A DNA stretch of 64,000 nt, from assembly GCA_910574345.1 (NCBI GenBank), contig CAJSZV010000008.1, positions 1-64,000 on the forward strand, read 5' to 3'. The number at the start of each line of letters is the position of its first letter. Position 1 is the stretch's first letter. Of this stretch, positions 1 to 8,993 are shown one piece after another. Made by a program: the position numbers and the translations under genes. The notes under the pieces are model-generated. The model saw nothing but the letters and a program-made list of their open reading frames with translations. It had not been told where the DNA came from and searched no databases. The DNA comes from Clostridiaceae bacterium. Lineage in GTDB: Bacteria > Bacillota > Clostridia > Lachnospirales > Lachnospiraceae.

Positions 1-21
1 TATAAAATTCAAAAAATTGAC

Positions 22-46
22 AAAAAAATAAGCCACAAATGGCTTA
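22..46 (-). terminator. Rho-independent terminator on the minus strand
   Basis: Read on the minus strand, a 6-bp stem (AAGCCA/TGGCTT, loop TTTG) at 30-45 is followed by a run of seven T (plus-strand A at 22-28). It directly overlaps a TAA (44-46) ending the reading frame of the decayed minus-strand remnant, so an ordinary gene once ended here. Confidence 0.6.
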
Positions 47-254
47 AATACGGGATTCTTTGAATTTACGAAAAAAAGCAAGTGTCGAAAACCCGGCCTC
101 ATAATGGTAGGCAATGCGTCCGTGGAGGTTGTCCGTACTTCTTAAATTTGTTCTTAACAAGGATTTTCAAGATGGCTTCCAGATATTTCTCCGAGATCCC
201 CTGTCTCTCGGCTGTCTTTCGCAGCGGGATATAACCTTCCGCCTGAACATCATA
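44..254 (-). pseudogene. Decayed transcription regulator remnant (Rrf2-type HTH, possibly fused to another scrap)
   Basis: The minus-strand frame from 254 reads YDVQAEGYIPLRKTAERQ and then GISEKYLEAILKILVKN. This matches the N-terminal winged-helix of Rrf2-family regulators (IPLxxIAERQxISxxYLExI). It has no start codon and falls out of frame near 140; stop at 99-101. A different frame then reads IAYHYEAGFSTLAFFRKFK up to the TAA at 44-46, which resembles the AraC-type second HTH, but this part is weak. The segment is clearly not an intact gene. The Rrf2 match is what I see; the AraC match is a guess. Confidence 0.45.
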
Positions 255-352
255 TCATCCGATAGCTAAAAAACAACGGAAAAATCATAGCAAAAAGATG
301 GATAAAGGGTTATAATAAGTAAATAAAAGAATGGCAAAAAATGGAGCGCGCA

Positions 353-1681
353 ATGGGAAAAGAGTATTTGATTCAGGAAAAACCTCTGAAGGCATTGATT
401 GTATTTGCAATCCCTATGATTATCGGCAATCTGTTCCAGCAGTTTTATACCATGGTGGATTCTGTAGTGGTGGGGAGATTCGTGGGAGAGCAGGCCCTGG
501 CGGCAGTGGGCGCTTCCTATTCCCTTACGACGGTATTTATCTCCGTCGCCATAGGGGGAGGCGTGGGCGCTTCCGTAATTACCAGCCAGTATTTTGGGGC
601 CAGAGAATATGGAAAGATGAAATCATCTGTAAGAACAGCCCTGGCCGCTTTTGCGGTTCTCAGTATGGTCCTGGGCATGTTCGGTCTTTTGTTTTCCAGA
701 CAGATTATGATCTGGCTCAACACACCGGAGGAAGCCCTTTCTTCGGCGGCAGAGTATTTGAGGATCTATTTTTTGGGACTGCCCTTTCTCTTTATGTACA
801 ATATCTTGTCCTCCATGTTCAATGCCCTGGGAAAGTCGAAGATTCCTCTGTGCCTTCTGATTTTCTCATCCGTATTTAACATGATCCTGGATGTGATCCT
901 AGTTAAGAATGCAGGGATGGGAGTGGCCGGCGTGGCCTGGGCCACTCTTATTGCCCAGGGAATTTCAGCCGCCTGTTCTGCAATGCTCTTTTTGAGAGAG
1001 ATGAAACAATACGAGGGGCGGGGGACAGAAGGGATTTTCAATAAAACGGAGTTCTTCAACATGACCGGGATCGCCCTTCCGTCCATTCTTCAGCAGTCCA
1101 CCGTATCCATCGGAATGATGCTTGTCCAGTCTGTGGTCAACAGTTTCGGAGCCCAGATGCTGGCAGGATTCTCGGCGGGAATGCGGGTGGAGAGTATCTG
1201 TGTGGTTCCCATGGCTGCTATGGGCAATGTCATGTCCTCCTATACGGCTCAGAATATAGGGGCAGGAAGATATGACCGGGTCCGTGCGGGATACCGGACA
1301 GGTTATGCCATCGTGTTTTCCTTTGCGGCAGTCCTTTGTCTGTGGCTGGAGACTTGTTCCGGGCCTTTGATCCGGATGTTTTTGGGAGATAAGGGAAGCC
1401 TTGGGGCTTTTCAGACCGGAACGGACTACTTAAGGTTCATCGGCTGGTTTTTCGCTCTCATCGGACTCAAGATGATCACAGACGGTCTGCTTCGGGGCGC
1501 CGGGGATATGAAAATGTTTACCATAGCTAACTTAGTCAATCTGGGGATTCGTGTAGTGATCGCAGTGACCTGTGCCCCCAGATGGGGAATCGCTTTTGTA
1601 TGGATGGCAGTGCCTGTAGGGTGGCTGGCCAACTATCTGATCTCTTACAGGGAGTACAGGACCGGAAGATGGCAGCTATAG
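353..1681 (+). CDS. MATE family multidrug/Na+ efflux transporter
   Basis: About 442 residues, almost wholly hydrophobic with some 12 membrane segments, the usual size for MATE (NorM/DinF-type) exporters. The N-terminus (KPLKALIVFAIPMIIGNLFQ) and the segment MVDSVVVGRFVGEQALAAVG are typical of the clostridial MATE group; the second half repeats the fold (SILQQSTVSIGMMLVQSVVN). Such proteins expel cationic drugs or metabolites by exchange with Na+ or H+; the substrate cannot be read from sequence. I prefer ATG 353 over ATG 341 because a GGAG lies 6 nt before it. A TATAAT at 311-316 is a likely -10, but its -35 is poor. It stands alone; pgi downstream has its own promoter. Confidence 0.9.
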   Translation: MGKEYLIQEKPLKALIVFAIPMIIGNLFQQFYTMVDSVVVGRFVGEQALAAVGASYSLTTVFISVAIGGGVGASVITSQYFGAREYGKMKSSVRTALAAFAVLSMVLGMFGLLFSRQIMIWLNTPEEALSSAAEYLRIYFLGLPFLFMYNILSSMFNALGKSKIPLCLLIFSSVFNMILDVILVKNAGMGVAGVAWATLIAQGISAACSAMLFLREMKQYEGRGTEGIFNKTEFFNMTGIALPSILQQSTVSIGMMLVQSVVNSFGAQMLAGFSAGMRVESICVVPMAAMGNVMSSYTAQNIGAGRYDRVRAGYRTGYAIVFSFAAVLCLWLETCSGPLIRMFLGDKGSLGAFQTGTDYLRFIGWFFALIGLKMITDGLLRGAGDMKMFTIANLVNLGIRVVIAVTCAPRWGIAFVWMAVPVGWLANYLISYREYRTGRWQL

Positions 1682-1717
1682 ACGGGAGAATAGATAAAGG
1701 AAAATTATAGGCTGGGC

Positions 1718-1746
1718 TTGAATAAACCTAAGATTAATAGTATAAT
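1718..1746 (+). promoter_or_regulatory. Sigma-A-type promoter of pgi
   Basis: TTGAAT (1718-1723), 17-bp spacer, TATAAT (1741-1746), located 43 bp before the pgi start codon. Near-consensus in both boxes. Confidence 0.75.
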
Positions 1747-1788
1747 TATTTCCAGTAAAATACATTAATATCCAAGGAGGACATGGTT

Positions 1789-3369
1789 ATGGTCAACTGG
1801 AACAATATGGACACCCTTGCTTCATTCCAGGAGCTTTTGAAAGGAGAGCAGGTGAATCTGGCCCAGGTGATGGATGGGGAGAACGGCGCAGAACGTGTGA
1901 AAAAGTACAGTGTTCCCATGGCGGAAGGAATGGTTTACAACTATGCGGCCAAGCAGGTGGATGATAAGGTACTGGAAGGTCTTGGCAAACTGGCGAAAGA
2001 GGCCGAGCTGACAGAAAAATTCAAAGCCCTTTATAACGGCGAAGTCATCAATACAGGGGAGAAGAGGATGGTGCTCCACCACATGACCCGTGGGCAGTTA
2101 GGGGATGCGGTTGTGGCCGACGGCGTTGACAAGCGTGACTTTTATGTGGGCGTTCAGAAAAAGGCGGCGGAATTTGCAAAAAAAGTCCATGAAGGGGAGA
2201 TTACCAACGGAGCAGGGGAGAAATTCACCACAGTTGTTCAGATCGGAATCGGCGGCAGCGACTTAGGTCCCCGCGCCATCTATCTGGCTTTGGAGAACTG
2301 GGCGAGGAAGAACAATACTCTCAAGATGGAAGCCAGATTCATCAGCAATGTAGATCCCGATGATGCGGCAGCCGTGCTGAACTCCATTGACGTGGCACAC
2401 TCCCTTTTTGTTCTTGTGTCCAAGTCAGGAACCACTCTGGAGACTTTGACCAACGAGTCCTTTGTCAAGGATGCCTTAAAGAATGCAGGCCTTAATCCTT
2501 CCAAACATATGGTGACCGTTACCAGCGAGACCTCTCCGCTGGCAAAGAGCGACGATTACCTGTCTGCTTTCTTTATGGATGATTATATCGGCGGACGGTA
2601 TTCTTCCAGCTCCGCAGTAGGCGGCGCCGTGCTGTCTCTGGCCTTTGGACCAGAAGTATTTGAGGAATTTTTGGAAGGCGCAGCAGCAGAGGACAAGCTG
2701 TCCATGAATGAGGACATTACAAAGAATCCTGCCATGCTTGACGCCCTCATCGGTGTCTATGAGCGCAATGTCCTCGGATATCCATGTACGGCAGTCCTTC
2801 CCTATTCCCAGGCCTTAAGCCGCTTCCCGGCTCATCTGCAGCAGCTTGATATGGAGTCCAACGGCAAGAGCGTGAACCGCTTCGGCGAGCCGGTAAACTA
2901 TCAGACAGGCCCTGTGATCTTCGGCGAACCGGGAACTAACGGACAGCATTCCTTCTATCAGCTGCTTCATCAGGGAACGTCAGTTGTGCCTCTGCAGTTT
3001 ATCGGATTTAAGAACAGCCAGATCGGCACGGACGTGGTGATTCAGGGCAGCACAAGCCAGCAGAAGCTGTGTGCCAATGTTGCCGCCCAGATCGTTGCCT
3101 TTGCATGCGGCAAGTCCGATGAGAACCGGAATAAGAATTTTGAGGGAGGACGTCCATCCAGCATTATTGTCGGCGAACAGCTGAATCCAAGGACCTTGGG
3201 AGCGCTTTTGTCCCATTTTGAGAATAAAGTAATGTTCCAGGGATTTGTCTGGAATGTGAACAGCTTTGACCAGGAAGGTGTTCAGCTTGGGAAAGTACTG
3301 GCCAAACGTGTACTGGCCCATGAGACGGATGGAGCACTGAAAGTCTTCAGTGACATGCTGAATATCTGA
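1789..3369 (+). CDS. pgi: Glucose-6-phosphate isomerase
   Basis: Interconverts glucose-6-phosphate and fructose-6-phosphate in the cytoplasm (glycolysis/gluconeogenesis and supply of cell-wall sugar precursors). The PGI landmarks are in order, numbering from the upstream ATG at 1783: IGIGGSDLGPR (about 154-164), KSGTTLET (214-221), the sugar-phosphate loop GRYSSSSAVGG (271-281) and MESNGKS further on. About 526 residues, the length of the long PGI form. A strong AAGGAGG at 1774-1780 sits 8 nt before ATG 1789 but only 2 nt before ATG 1783, so I take 1789. Single-gene unit with its own promoter and a strong terminator. Confidence 0.97.
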   Translation: MVNWNNMDTLASFQELLKGEQVNLAQVMDGENGAERVKKYSVPMAEGMVYNYAAKQVDDKVLEGLGKLAKEAELTEKFKALYNGEVINTGEKRMVLHHMTRGQLGDAVVADGVDKRDFYVGVQKKAAEFAKKVHEGEITNGAGEKFTTVVQIGIGGSDLGPRAIYLALENWARKNNTLKMEARFISNVDPDDAAAVLNSIDVAHSLFVLVSKSGTTLETLTNESFVKDALKNAGLNPSKHMVTVTSETSPLAKSDDYLSAFFMDDYIGGRYSSSSAVGGAVLSLAFGPEVFEEFLEGAAAEDKLSMNEDITKNPAMLDALIGVYERNVLGYPCTAVLPYSQALSRFPAHLQQLDMESNGKSVNRFGEPVNYQTGPVIFGEPGTNGQHSFYQLLHQGTSVVPLQFIGFKNSQIGTDVVIQGSTSQQKLCANVAAQIVAFACGKSDENRNKNFEGGRPSSIIVGEQLNPRTLGALLSHFENKVMFQGFVWNVNSFDQEGVQLGKVLAKRVLAHETDGALKVFSDMLNI

Positions 3370-3391
3370 TAAGATGTTCTAAGAATTAAGA

Positions 3392-3431
3392 AAGCAGACA
3401 TATTCCGGTGAGAGTATGTCTGCTTATTTTC
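3392..3431 (+). terminator. Terminator of pgi, probably bidirectional
   Basis: Perfect 11-bp stem AAGCAGACATA (3392-3402) / TATGTCTGCTT (3415-3425) followed by ATTTTCTC. It lies between convergent genes, so it may also end the histidine-kinase transcript on the minus strand, although the T tract there is poor. Confidence 0.85.
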
Positions 3432-3453
3432 TCTCTTGTCCATGGAGAGACGA

Positions 3454-5565
3454 TTAAGACGATGTCAAATGACGGTCTCTCAAAAGATCCTGCAAGACGG
3501 CGAACAGCTTGTCTGTGTCTATAGGCTTGCCCAGGTGGCCGTTCATACCGGCGGAGAGAACCAGCTGGCGGTCCTCCTCGAAAGCGTTGGCGGTCATAGC
3601 TACGATAGGCAGGCCAGCCAGACATTTATCATCCATCCTTCGGATTGTTTTGGCAGCTTCAATGCCATCCATTACAGGCATCTGAATATCCATCAAAATC
3701 AGATCATAGGGATGGCCTGCACAGCAGCGCACCTTTTCCACCGCTTCGGCTCCGTCCGAGGCCACGTCAACGGTGCATCCTGCCTCTTCCAGGATGGTAA
3801 CGGCGATCTCCTGATTCAATTCGTTGTCTTCAGCCAGCAAAAGATGCCAATTCTTATGGTTATTAAGAGGAACAGGATCCGGTGCTTTCTGCTCGGCAGG
3901 CGCGTCACAGAATCGAAAGGCAAAGGTGATGGTAAATGTGCTGCCGCGGCCTCTTTGGCTGTCCACGGCAATATGGCCGTTCATCAGCGTGACTAAATTT
4001 TTCGTAATGGACATGCCAAGCCCTGTGCCCTGAATGCCGCTGACAGTGGAAGTCCGTTCTCTCTCGAAAGGCTCAAACATATGTTGAAGGAACTCAGGCT
4101 CCATGCCGATGCCCGTATCCCGGATACAGAATTCATAGACAGCGGTGTGGATGACATCTCCGGGCCGTTCCGTGACAGAGACAGAGATATGCCCGCCGTC
4201 AGGAGTGAATTTCAGCGAGTTGCTTAACACATTTAAAAGAATCTGGTTCAGACGCAGCCGGTCACAGACCACGTAGGGATGAATCAGGCCGTGGTCCTCC
4301 AGGCGGAAGTGCAAACCCTTGGTTATGAGATCGTTCTGAATCATGGACCGGAGATTTTCAAGGAGCTGGGGCAGGCTGCATGGACCTTCTTCAATGGCAA
4401 CCTTACCGCTTTCAATACGGCTCATATCCAGTACATCATTGATGAGACTGAGAAGATGGCTGGAGGAAGCGGCGATTTTATTCAGATAGTCCTTCACAAG
4501 TTCCGGCTTGTCCATATGGGTTGCGGCCAGATTGGTGAAACCGATGATGGCGTTCATGGGAGTGCGTATGTCGTGGGACATATTGTTGAGGAACATGGTT
4601 TTGGCCTGAGAGGCTTTTTGGGCACTGGCCAGGGCATCTTCCAGAAGTTTGTGCTGCTCTTTGAGTTTCTCAGTGGTTTCCTTGTGCTTTGTGATGTCCA
4701 CGAACATGCCTACATAGGTGATAGGCGTGCCGTCATCCCGCCGGGAAAGCTTGCCTGTAGCCCGGAACCAGCGATAGCCCCGGTCTTTGGTCAACAGGCG
4801 GTACTCGGCATCATAAAGGCTTCTGCCGCTGTAGTCGTCTATGGTAGCGTAGTATTGCTTGAGTACCCGGTCATGGTCCTCCGGGTGAAGGAGGTCTGAC
4901 CAGGAGGAAAGGGTATTGGGAAAATCCTGTTCGTCGTGGTATCCGATCATGGCGCGGAATTCCTGACTCCAGAAGACACGGATCATCTGACCTTTTTGGT
5001 CAAATTCCATATTCCACATGCCGGAACGCAGGATCTCATGTACCAGTTTCAGGGCTGTAGTCTCATGCTCCAGAGCTTCCAACGCTTCCAGCCTTTCCTG
5101 GGCCAGGCGCGCTATGCGGGCATCGTTTATGGCTTTCAGATGTTTTTCCGTGGCATCCTCCACAAAGACATAAAAGAGATCGCCATACATATCTGTGTGG
5201 ACAAAATGTCCATAGTCTTCAATCCATCGAACGGAACCGTCCTTTCGTATGATACGGTATTCCACGTAGTCCAGATCACGGCTGCAGGTAAAGATTTGCC
5301 GGCTGATGTTTTGTTCCGTGATCTCTAAATCATCGGGATGGATCAGTCCGGGGAAGGTATACCCCGTATACTCTTTAAATTCTTCCAGATTTTCGCAGCC
5401 ATATATCCGAATCAGGGCTTGATTGGCGTAGATCAGCTGTTCATCTCCATCAGCATGATAAATGAAAAAACCACCGGGCATTCCTGTGGTGATCTGTTCG
5501 ATAATTGGGAAAGTCTGTTCGCTGAGACTCAAAGAGAGCCGTCTAGTCTTGTCTTGTTTCTGCAT
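3454..5565 (-). CDS. Hybrid sensor histidine kinase, PAS-PAS-HisKA-HATPase-REC
   Basis: Cytoplasmic hybrid kinase with no membrane segment. Numbering from an upstream ATG at 5625: PAS 1 about 50-155, PAS 2 about 200-312 (each with PAC-type ends such as YVEYRIIRKDGS and DAEYRLLTKDRG), a helix, HisKA with SHDIRTPMN (H351), HATPase with N-box NVLSNSLKF and G boxes DTGIGM and GTGLGMSI, and a C-terminal receiver with AEDNELN, phospho-acceptor D646 (LMDIQMPVMDG) and the conserved K in GKPI. The real start is probably the ATG at 5565 (MQKQD), because GAAGG lies 9 nt upstream and the promoter at 5597-5625 overlaps the longer N-terminus. Signal and output are unknown; no partner regulator is adjacent. 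Confidence 0.9.
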   Translation of the reverse strand: MQKQDKTRRLSLSLSEQTFPIIEQITTGMPGGFFIYHADGDEQLIYANQALIRIYGCENLEEFKEYTGYTFPGLIHPDDLEITEQNISRQIFTCSRDLDYVEYRIIRKDGSVRWIEDYGHFVHTDMYGDLFYVFVEDATEKHLKAINDARIARLAQERLEALEALEHETTALKLVHEILRSGMWNMEFDQKGQMIRVFWSQEFRAMIGYHDEQDFPNTLSSWSDLLHPEDHDRVLKQYYATIDDYSGRSLYDAEYRLLTKDRGYRWFRATGKLSRRDDGTPITYVGMFVDITKHKETTEKLKEQHKLLEDALASAQKASQAKTMFLNNMSHDIRTPMNAIIGFTNLAATHMDKPELVKDYLNKIAASSSHLLSLINDVLDMSRIESGKVAIEEGPCSLPQLLENLRSMIQNDLITKGLHFRLEDHGLIHPYVVCDRLRLNQILLNVLSNSLKFTPDGGHISVSVTERPGDVIHTAVYEFCIRDTGIGMEPEFLQHMFEPFERERTSTVSGIQGTGLGMSITKNLVTLMNGHIAVDSQRGRGSTFTITFAFRFCDAPAEQKAPDPVPLNNHKNWHLLLAEDNELNQEIAVTILEEAGCTVDVASDGAEAVEKVRCCAGHPYDLILMDIQMPVMDGIEAAKTIRRMDDKCLAGLPIVAMTANAFEEDRQLVLSAGMNGHLGKPIDTDKLFAVLQDLLRDRHLTSS

Positions 5566-5596
5566 AAACTCCATCCTTCCGATTTCATGTATACCA

Positions 5597-5625
5597 ATTT
5601 TATCAAATATATGTGAAACTTTCAA
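5597..5625 (-). promoter_or_regulatory. Sigma-A-type promoter of the hybrid kinase
   Basis: On the minus strand: TTGAAA (5625-5620), 17-bp spacer, TAAAAT (5602-5597). It sits about 30 bp before the ATG at 5565 and supports that start. Confidence 0.65.
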
Positions 5626-5782
5626 TTGGAGAACTTATGAATTTCCGAATTAATGCAAAAGATTTTCCATAACTTGTCAAAAAAATATAAGAAAAAAGCA
5701 CAAGTTTTTTCATATGGATGTGATATGATGATATCAGGATCTTAAAGCCGCAAAACACAGTTTAATCGTACAGGAGGTGTTT

Positions 5783-6727
5783 ATGAAAGCAGGATGGAAT
5801 AGAAGGTTTCTTTTTATGGCGGCGCTGCTGCTTTTAGCGGGATGCAGAAAGCCCGGAGACATGTCGGTGGTCATGAAAACGACAAAAGGTGAGACATTGG
5901 AGGAGAGCAGCCAGGCCCCCGTCTCTGCGAAGACAGAGGAAGAAGTTTCAGAGGATCCTTTAGAGAATCGGACAGAGGAGGAAGAAACTATTGGGGATTT
6001 TGGGACAGGCGTCCGCTGTTATATAGGCATGAAAGGACATGTCAAAGAGGTTCAGGAGGACCGGGTTCTGATCAGCTCCGACACAGATGATTTTCCGGGC
6101 GTGTTCTGGGTTTACGGCGCCCAAAAACTGGCGGCGCCTGAAGAACTGAAAGGAGGCCTATCGGTGTTTGTTCTGATGGAAGATATGAAGGAGAAGGGAG
6201 AGGACGGGATTGACAGATATCGGGCAGAGAAGTATTGTGCCCTGCCGCCGGAGGAAAACCAGGGAAGGCATGATATTATTCTGACTGACGCACCGGCGTT
6301 CATGCTGACAGATGTGCTGTCCAGCGTCTATGATCCCTATGAAATCAAATCAGGCAATTATATGTGGGATTCCAGGGAAAACGGAGTGGGAGGCGCACAG
6401 ATCGCCTGCGGGTCAGCGCCTCTTGAGGAAGCGGCTATGAAAATCAGAGAGCCGCTGAAACTGCCGTCATACCAGGGAACAGATTCTGTGGGATATTCTT
6501 TTTCAACGACGATTCAGCCTGACAAGCTTGTGGTGCGGCAGTGGCCGGCAGAAGACATAGGCAAAGAGGAGGCGGAGACGGAATGTATATTCGTGTACTA
6601 CCATGTGGTTCCTTTTCTGGATTTAAAGCCGGGTAAAGTATATGAATTTACGGCTGAGTGGAAAAAGGAGAATCAGGAGCAGTATAAATTCTCAGGAAAC
6701 GCCAGTTATGTTTTGGTAACAGAATAG
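5783..6727 (+). CDS. Putative lipoprotein of unknown function
   Basis: About 314 residues. The N-terminus RRFLFMAALLLLAGC is a lipoprotein signal with lipobox LAGC, so the mature protein is predicted to be lipid-anchored on the outer face of the membrane. An acidic, Glu/Thr-rich linker (mature residues about 15-60) precedes a globular part beginning near GVRCYIGMKGHVKEVQEDRVLISSD in two blocks, which reads like a small beta-rich domain. I recognise no family. AGGAGG at 5771-5776 is 6 nt before ATG 5783, which decides that start over the GTG at 5777. It precedes the membrane-protein/two-component genes, which have a separate promoter-like region, so a shared role is only suggested. Confidence 0.75.
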   Translation: MKAGWNRRFLFMAALLLLAGCRKPGDMSVVMKTTKGETLEESSQAPVSAKTEEEVSEDPLENRTEEEETIGDFGTGVRCYIGMKGHVKEVQEDRVLISSDTDDFPGVFWVYGAQKLAAPEELKGGLSVFVLMEDMKEKGEDGIDRYRAEKYCALPPEENQGRHDIILTDAPAFMLTDVLSSVYDPYEIKSGNYMWDSRENGVGGAQIACGSAPLEEAAMKIREPLKLPSYQGTDSVGYSFSTTIQPDKLVVRQWPAEDIGKEEAETECIFVYYHVVPFLDLKPGKVYEFTAEWKKENQEQYKFSGNASYVLVTE

Positions 6728-6730
6728 AGA

Positions 6731-6795
6731 GTGACAAATGTCACTGCCGAAATGACGGGTGACATCTACCATGTCGGGGTTCCATTTCCTATAAT
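6731..6795 (+). promoter_or_regulatory. Promoter with operator-like inverted repeats ahead of the membrane-protein/two-component operon
   Basis: GTGAC-AAAT-GTCAC (6731-6744) and GACAT-CTACC-ATGTC (6761-6775) are two dyads sharing TGACA/TGTC half-sites. A TATAAT -10 (6790-6795) has no consensus -35: the expected place (about 6767-6772) lies inside the second dyad. This is the arrangement of an activator-dependent promoter. The NarL-type regulator encoded in the same operon is the natural candidate (inference). Confidence 0.5.
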
Positions 6796-6826
6796 AAAGA
6801 CAGTTGAGAGAGAAAGGAGAATGGAT

Positions 6827-8965
6827 ATGACATGGGTTGGAATTATTTTTATATGGCTTATAGCGCCTTTTGCGGAATTGGGGATTATTATTGCCTTATC
6901 AATCACAAACAGTAAATACAAAGCCCGCATTCAGGAGCTGGAACGGGGCAGGATGAGCCGGAACGCTTTTGTGGGAACCTATGGAAACGGGGCAGGACAG
7001 ACAGCGGTAAGGGCGGAGAGGATGAGTGCAGAGGAGCCTGGCTTGAGAGCCCCGAACAGAGAGAAGGAATGGCATAAAGCAGAGCCGGCTGTCGAGGTGC
7101 AGACGTCGAAGGAGGCCTGGAAAGCCGAAGCGATGCATAGAGCCCAAAAGGCGGAAGAAAGCGAAGAAATTCATGGGCCTCGGAAAGCGGAAGAAAGCGA
7201 AGAAATTCATGGGCCTCGGAAGGCGGAAGAAAGCGAAGGAATCCATGGGTCCCGAAAGGAGGAAAGCGAAGAAATGGATGCGCCCAGAAAGGCGGAAAAA
7301 GCCAAAGGAATGCAGCCATCTTATCTGGGGATGTTTGCTCTGATTCTGGGCGTGGTCTTTATCGTTTTGGCAGGTCTTATTTTTGCAACCACCACATGGC
7401 GTATCCTGCCAGATATCTGCAAGGTGTTTTCGGTTCTTGGGTGTGCGGTTCTGTTTTTCGGAGTCAGCTATATGACCGAAAGGCGCTTTGGCGTTCACAA
7501 GACAAGCAATGCTTGCTATATATTGGGAAGTATCTTTTTATTCCTTGCTGTTTTGGCGGCGGCATATTTTGAACTGCTGGGAGCAGAGTTTATCTTAGAG
7601 GGAAGAAACAGGTGGAAAGTTCTGTGGGTGGGAAGCGCTGTGACTGTCTTGTCATTTTGGGCAGGACTTAAGCGGTTTGATGATAAAATCTACACCCAGG
7701 CATGTCTCTGGGGAGTCAGTATCCATCTGTTTTTTATGGCAAAGGCATGTTCTTTCGGATGGGACGGATTTGCAGCGGTTATGATGGTATATTCGGCAGT
7801 TCTTGTGGGGGTGCGGGAATATCTGGAGGACTGCAGCATCCCTGATTCCAGCGGGCAACAAGCCAAGGGGGCATGCTTGCATGCACATTTGGCGACTGCG
7901 GCGAGGGTCCCATACCCCGCTGCCTGCAGCGGGGATGCTGACTGTGAGGAGAGAGGATTTAAGGAAATTCTTTCAGATGGTTTCGGATATTTCGCTCCCG
8001 TTCATTTCTGGTTTTTTGCAGCGCTCACCATGATTCGGGGCTTGTCTGCCGTCTGGATCATGACAGCGGTTTGGGCCACAGGGTACAGCGGTTCTCTTCC
8101 CTGCAGCGGTTGGTTTTTCTCATTTACGCTGTCCGGCATGGCGGCCATGGCGGCATTGACGGCCGGAACCGGTGTGATGGTTCGGCGAAGGAGGACGGAA
8201 AACTACGAGTATCTTTTTTCTCTGGCAGCGCTTCAAACCATTATGTATGGGGCAGGGTGGCTCACCGATGATTCTGTGTATCGAATGGCTCTTGTGAACC
8301 AGGCGCTTCTGCTCATACAGATTGTGCGGTATTATGAGAAGGAAAGAGGAAAAAAGCTCCCCGGCCTGTTCTGGGATATCTGTGAAGGCGTATTCGTTCT
8401 GTTCAGTATCATCATCACCACTGTGACCGGGAATGATACATGGCGGTTTGTGTATCTTTTGATGGCAGCTGCAGATTGCCTTCTGTATCGGCATGAAGAG
8501 TCTGTGAGGCGGCAGGCTCTTTCCTTATCCGCCTGTTTTGCGGCAGCGGCCTTCTGGCAGCAGCCCTTTGTCTTCTGGCCTCAGGTCATCAGGCTGGAAA
8601 TGAGTCTGCTTCCTGTGGTATGGATTCTGTGGAGTGCAGGAAGGATCTGGGATCAGACTCCATGGATTTTGGCCATGAGGAATCTTGGGTATGTCATATG
8701 TCTGTCTCTTCTGTTTTTGGATGCCGTGATCTCCGGGCTGGTTGTGGATGCGCTCTTGCTGGAGGGGATCTGTCTTGGGGCGTTTGTGTGGGCTCAGGTG
8801 AAAAAACATGTCTGGTGGGTGCGGCTTTTGGGAGGGATGAGCCTTGGGGTGGCCTTATTTATGACAAGAGGATTCTGGCTGAGTATTTCCTGGTGGGTGT
8901 ATCTGCTGGGAGCCGGCATAGGCCTGGTTGTGCTGGCCGGGATTATGGAGAAAAAGGAGAGATAG
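6827..8965 (+). CDS. Large polytopic membrane protein with charged repeat linker
   Basis: About 712 residues. It has one N-terminal membrane helix (MTWVGIIFIWLIAPFAELGI), then a long charged cytoplasmic-type linker with about five 12-residue repeats (KAEESEEIHGPR), then some 14 membrane segments starting at YLGMFALILGVVFIVLAGLI. The segment resembles the DUF2157/'SCO7613 C-terminal' group of uncharacterised clostridial membrane proteins (family recall, moderate). GGAG lies 7 nt before ATG 6827, while ATG 6821 is too close to it. It is followed 28 bp later by the sensor kinase and response regulator, so it may be an accessory membrane sensor or the target of that pair. No enzymatic motif seen. 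Confidence 0.75.
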   Translation: MTWVGIIFIWLIAPFAELGIIIALSITNSKYKARIQELERGRMSRNAFVGTYGNGAGQTAVRAERMSAEEPGLRAPNREKEWHKAEPAVEVQTSKEAWKAEAMHRAQKAEESEEIHGPRKAEESEEIHGPRKAEESEGIHGSRKEESEEMDAPRKAEKAKGMQPSYLGMFALILGVVFIVLAGLIFATTTWRILPDICKVFSVLGCAVLFFGVSYMTERRFGVHKTSNACYILGSIFLFLAVLAAAYFELLGAEFILEGRNRWKVLWVGSAVTVLSFWAGLKRFDDKIYTQACLWGVSIHLFFMAKACSFGWDGFAAVMMVYSAVLVGVREYLEDCSIPDSSGQQAKGACLHAHLATAARVPYPAACSGDADCEERGFKEILSDGFGYFAPVHFWFFAALTMIRGLSAVWIMTAVWATGYSGSLPCSGWFFSFTLSGMAAMAALTAGTGVMVRRRRTENYEYLFSLAALQTIMYGAGWLTDDSVYRMALVNQALLLIQIVRYYEKERGKKLPGLFWDICEGVFVLFSIIITTVTGNDTWRFVYLLMAAADCLLYRHEESVRRQALSLSACFAAAAFWQQPFVFWPQVIRLEMSLLPVVWILWSAGRIWDQTPWILAMRNLGYVICLSLLFLDAVISGLVVDALLLEGICLGAFVWAQVKKHVWWVRLLGGMSLGVALFMTRGFWLSISWWVYLLGAGIGLVVLAGIMEKKER
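7148..7309 (+). repeat. In-frame 36-bp tandem repeat, about 4.5 units
   Basis: Units start at 7148, 7184, 7220, 7256 (33 bp, one codon lost) and 7289 (degenerate), each encoding K-A-E-E-S-E-E-I-H-G-P-R or a close variant. Units 1 and 2 differ by a single base, so copy number probably changes by slippage or recombination while staying in frame. Confidence 0.9.
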
Positions 8966-8993
8966 GGCGCGGCGATGAAAGGAGGAAGACATC

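Noticed and set aside
7148-7309. CRISPR array
   Set aside because: The 36-bp repeats are directly tandem with no spacers and encode a continuous protein.
6903-7498. Long minus-strand frames opposite the repeat region of the membrane protein
   Set aside because: They mirror the tandem repeat, have no start signals and no family match; shadows of the plus-strand gene.
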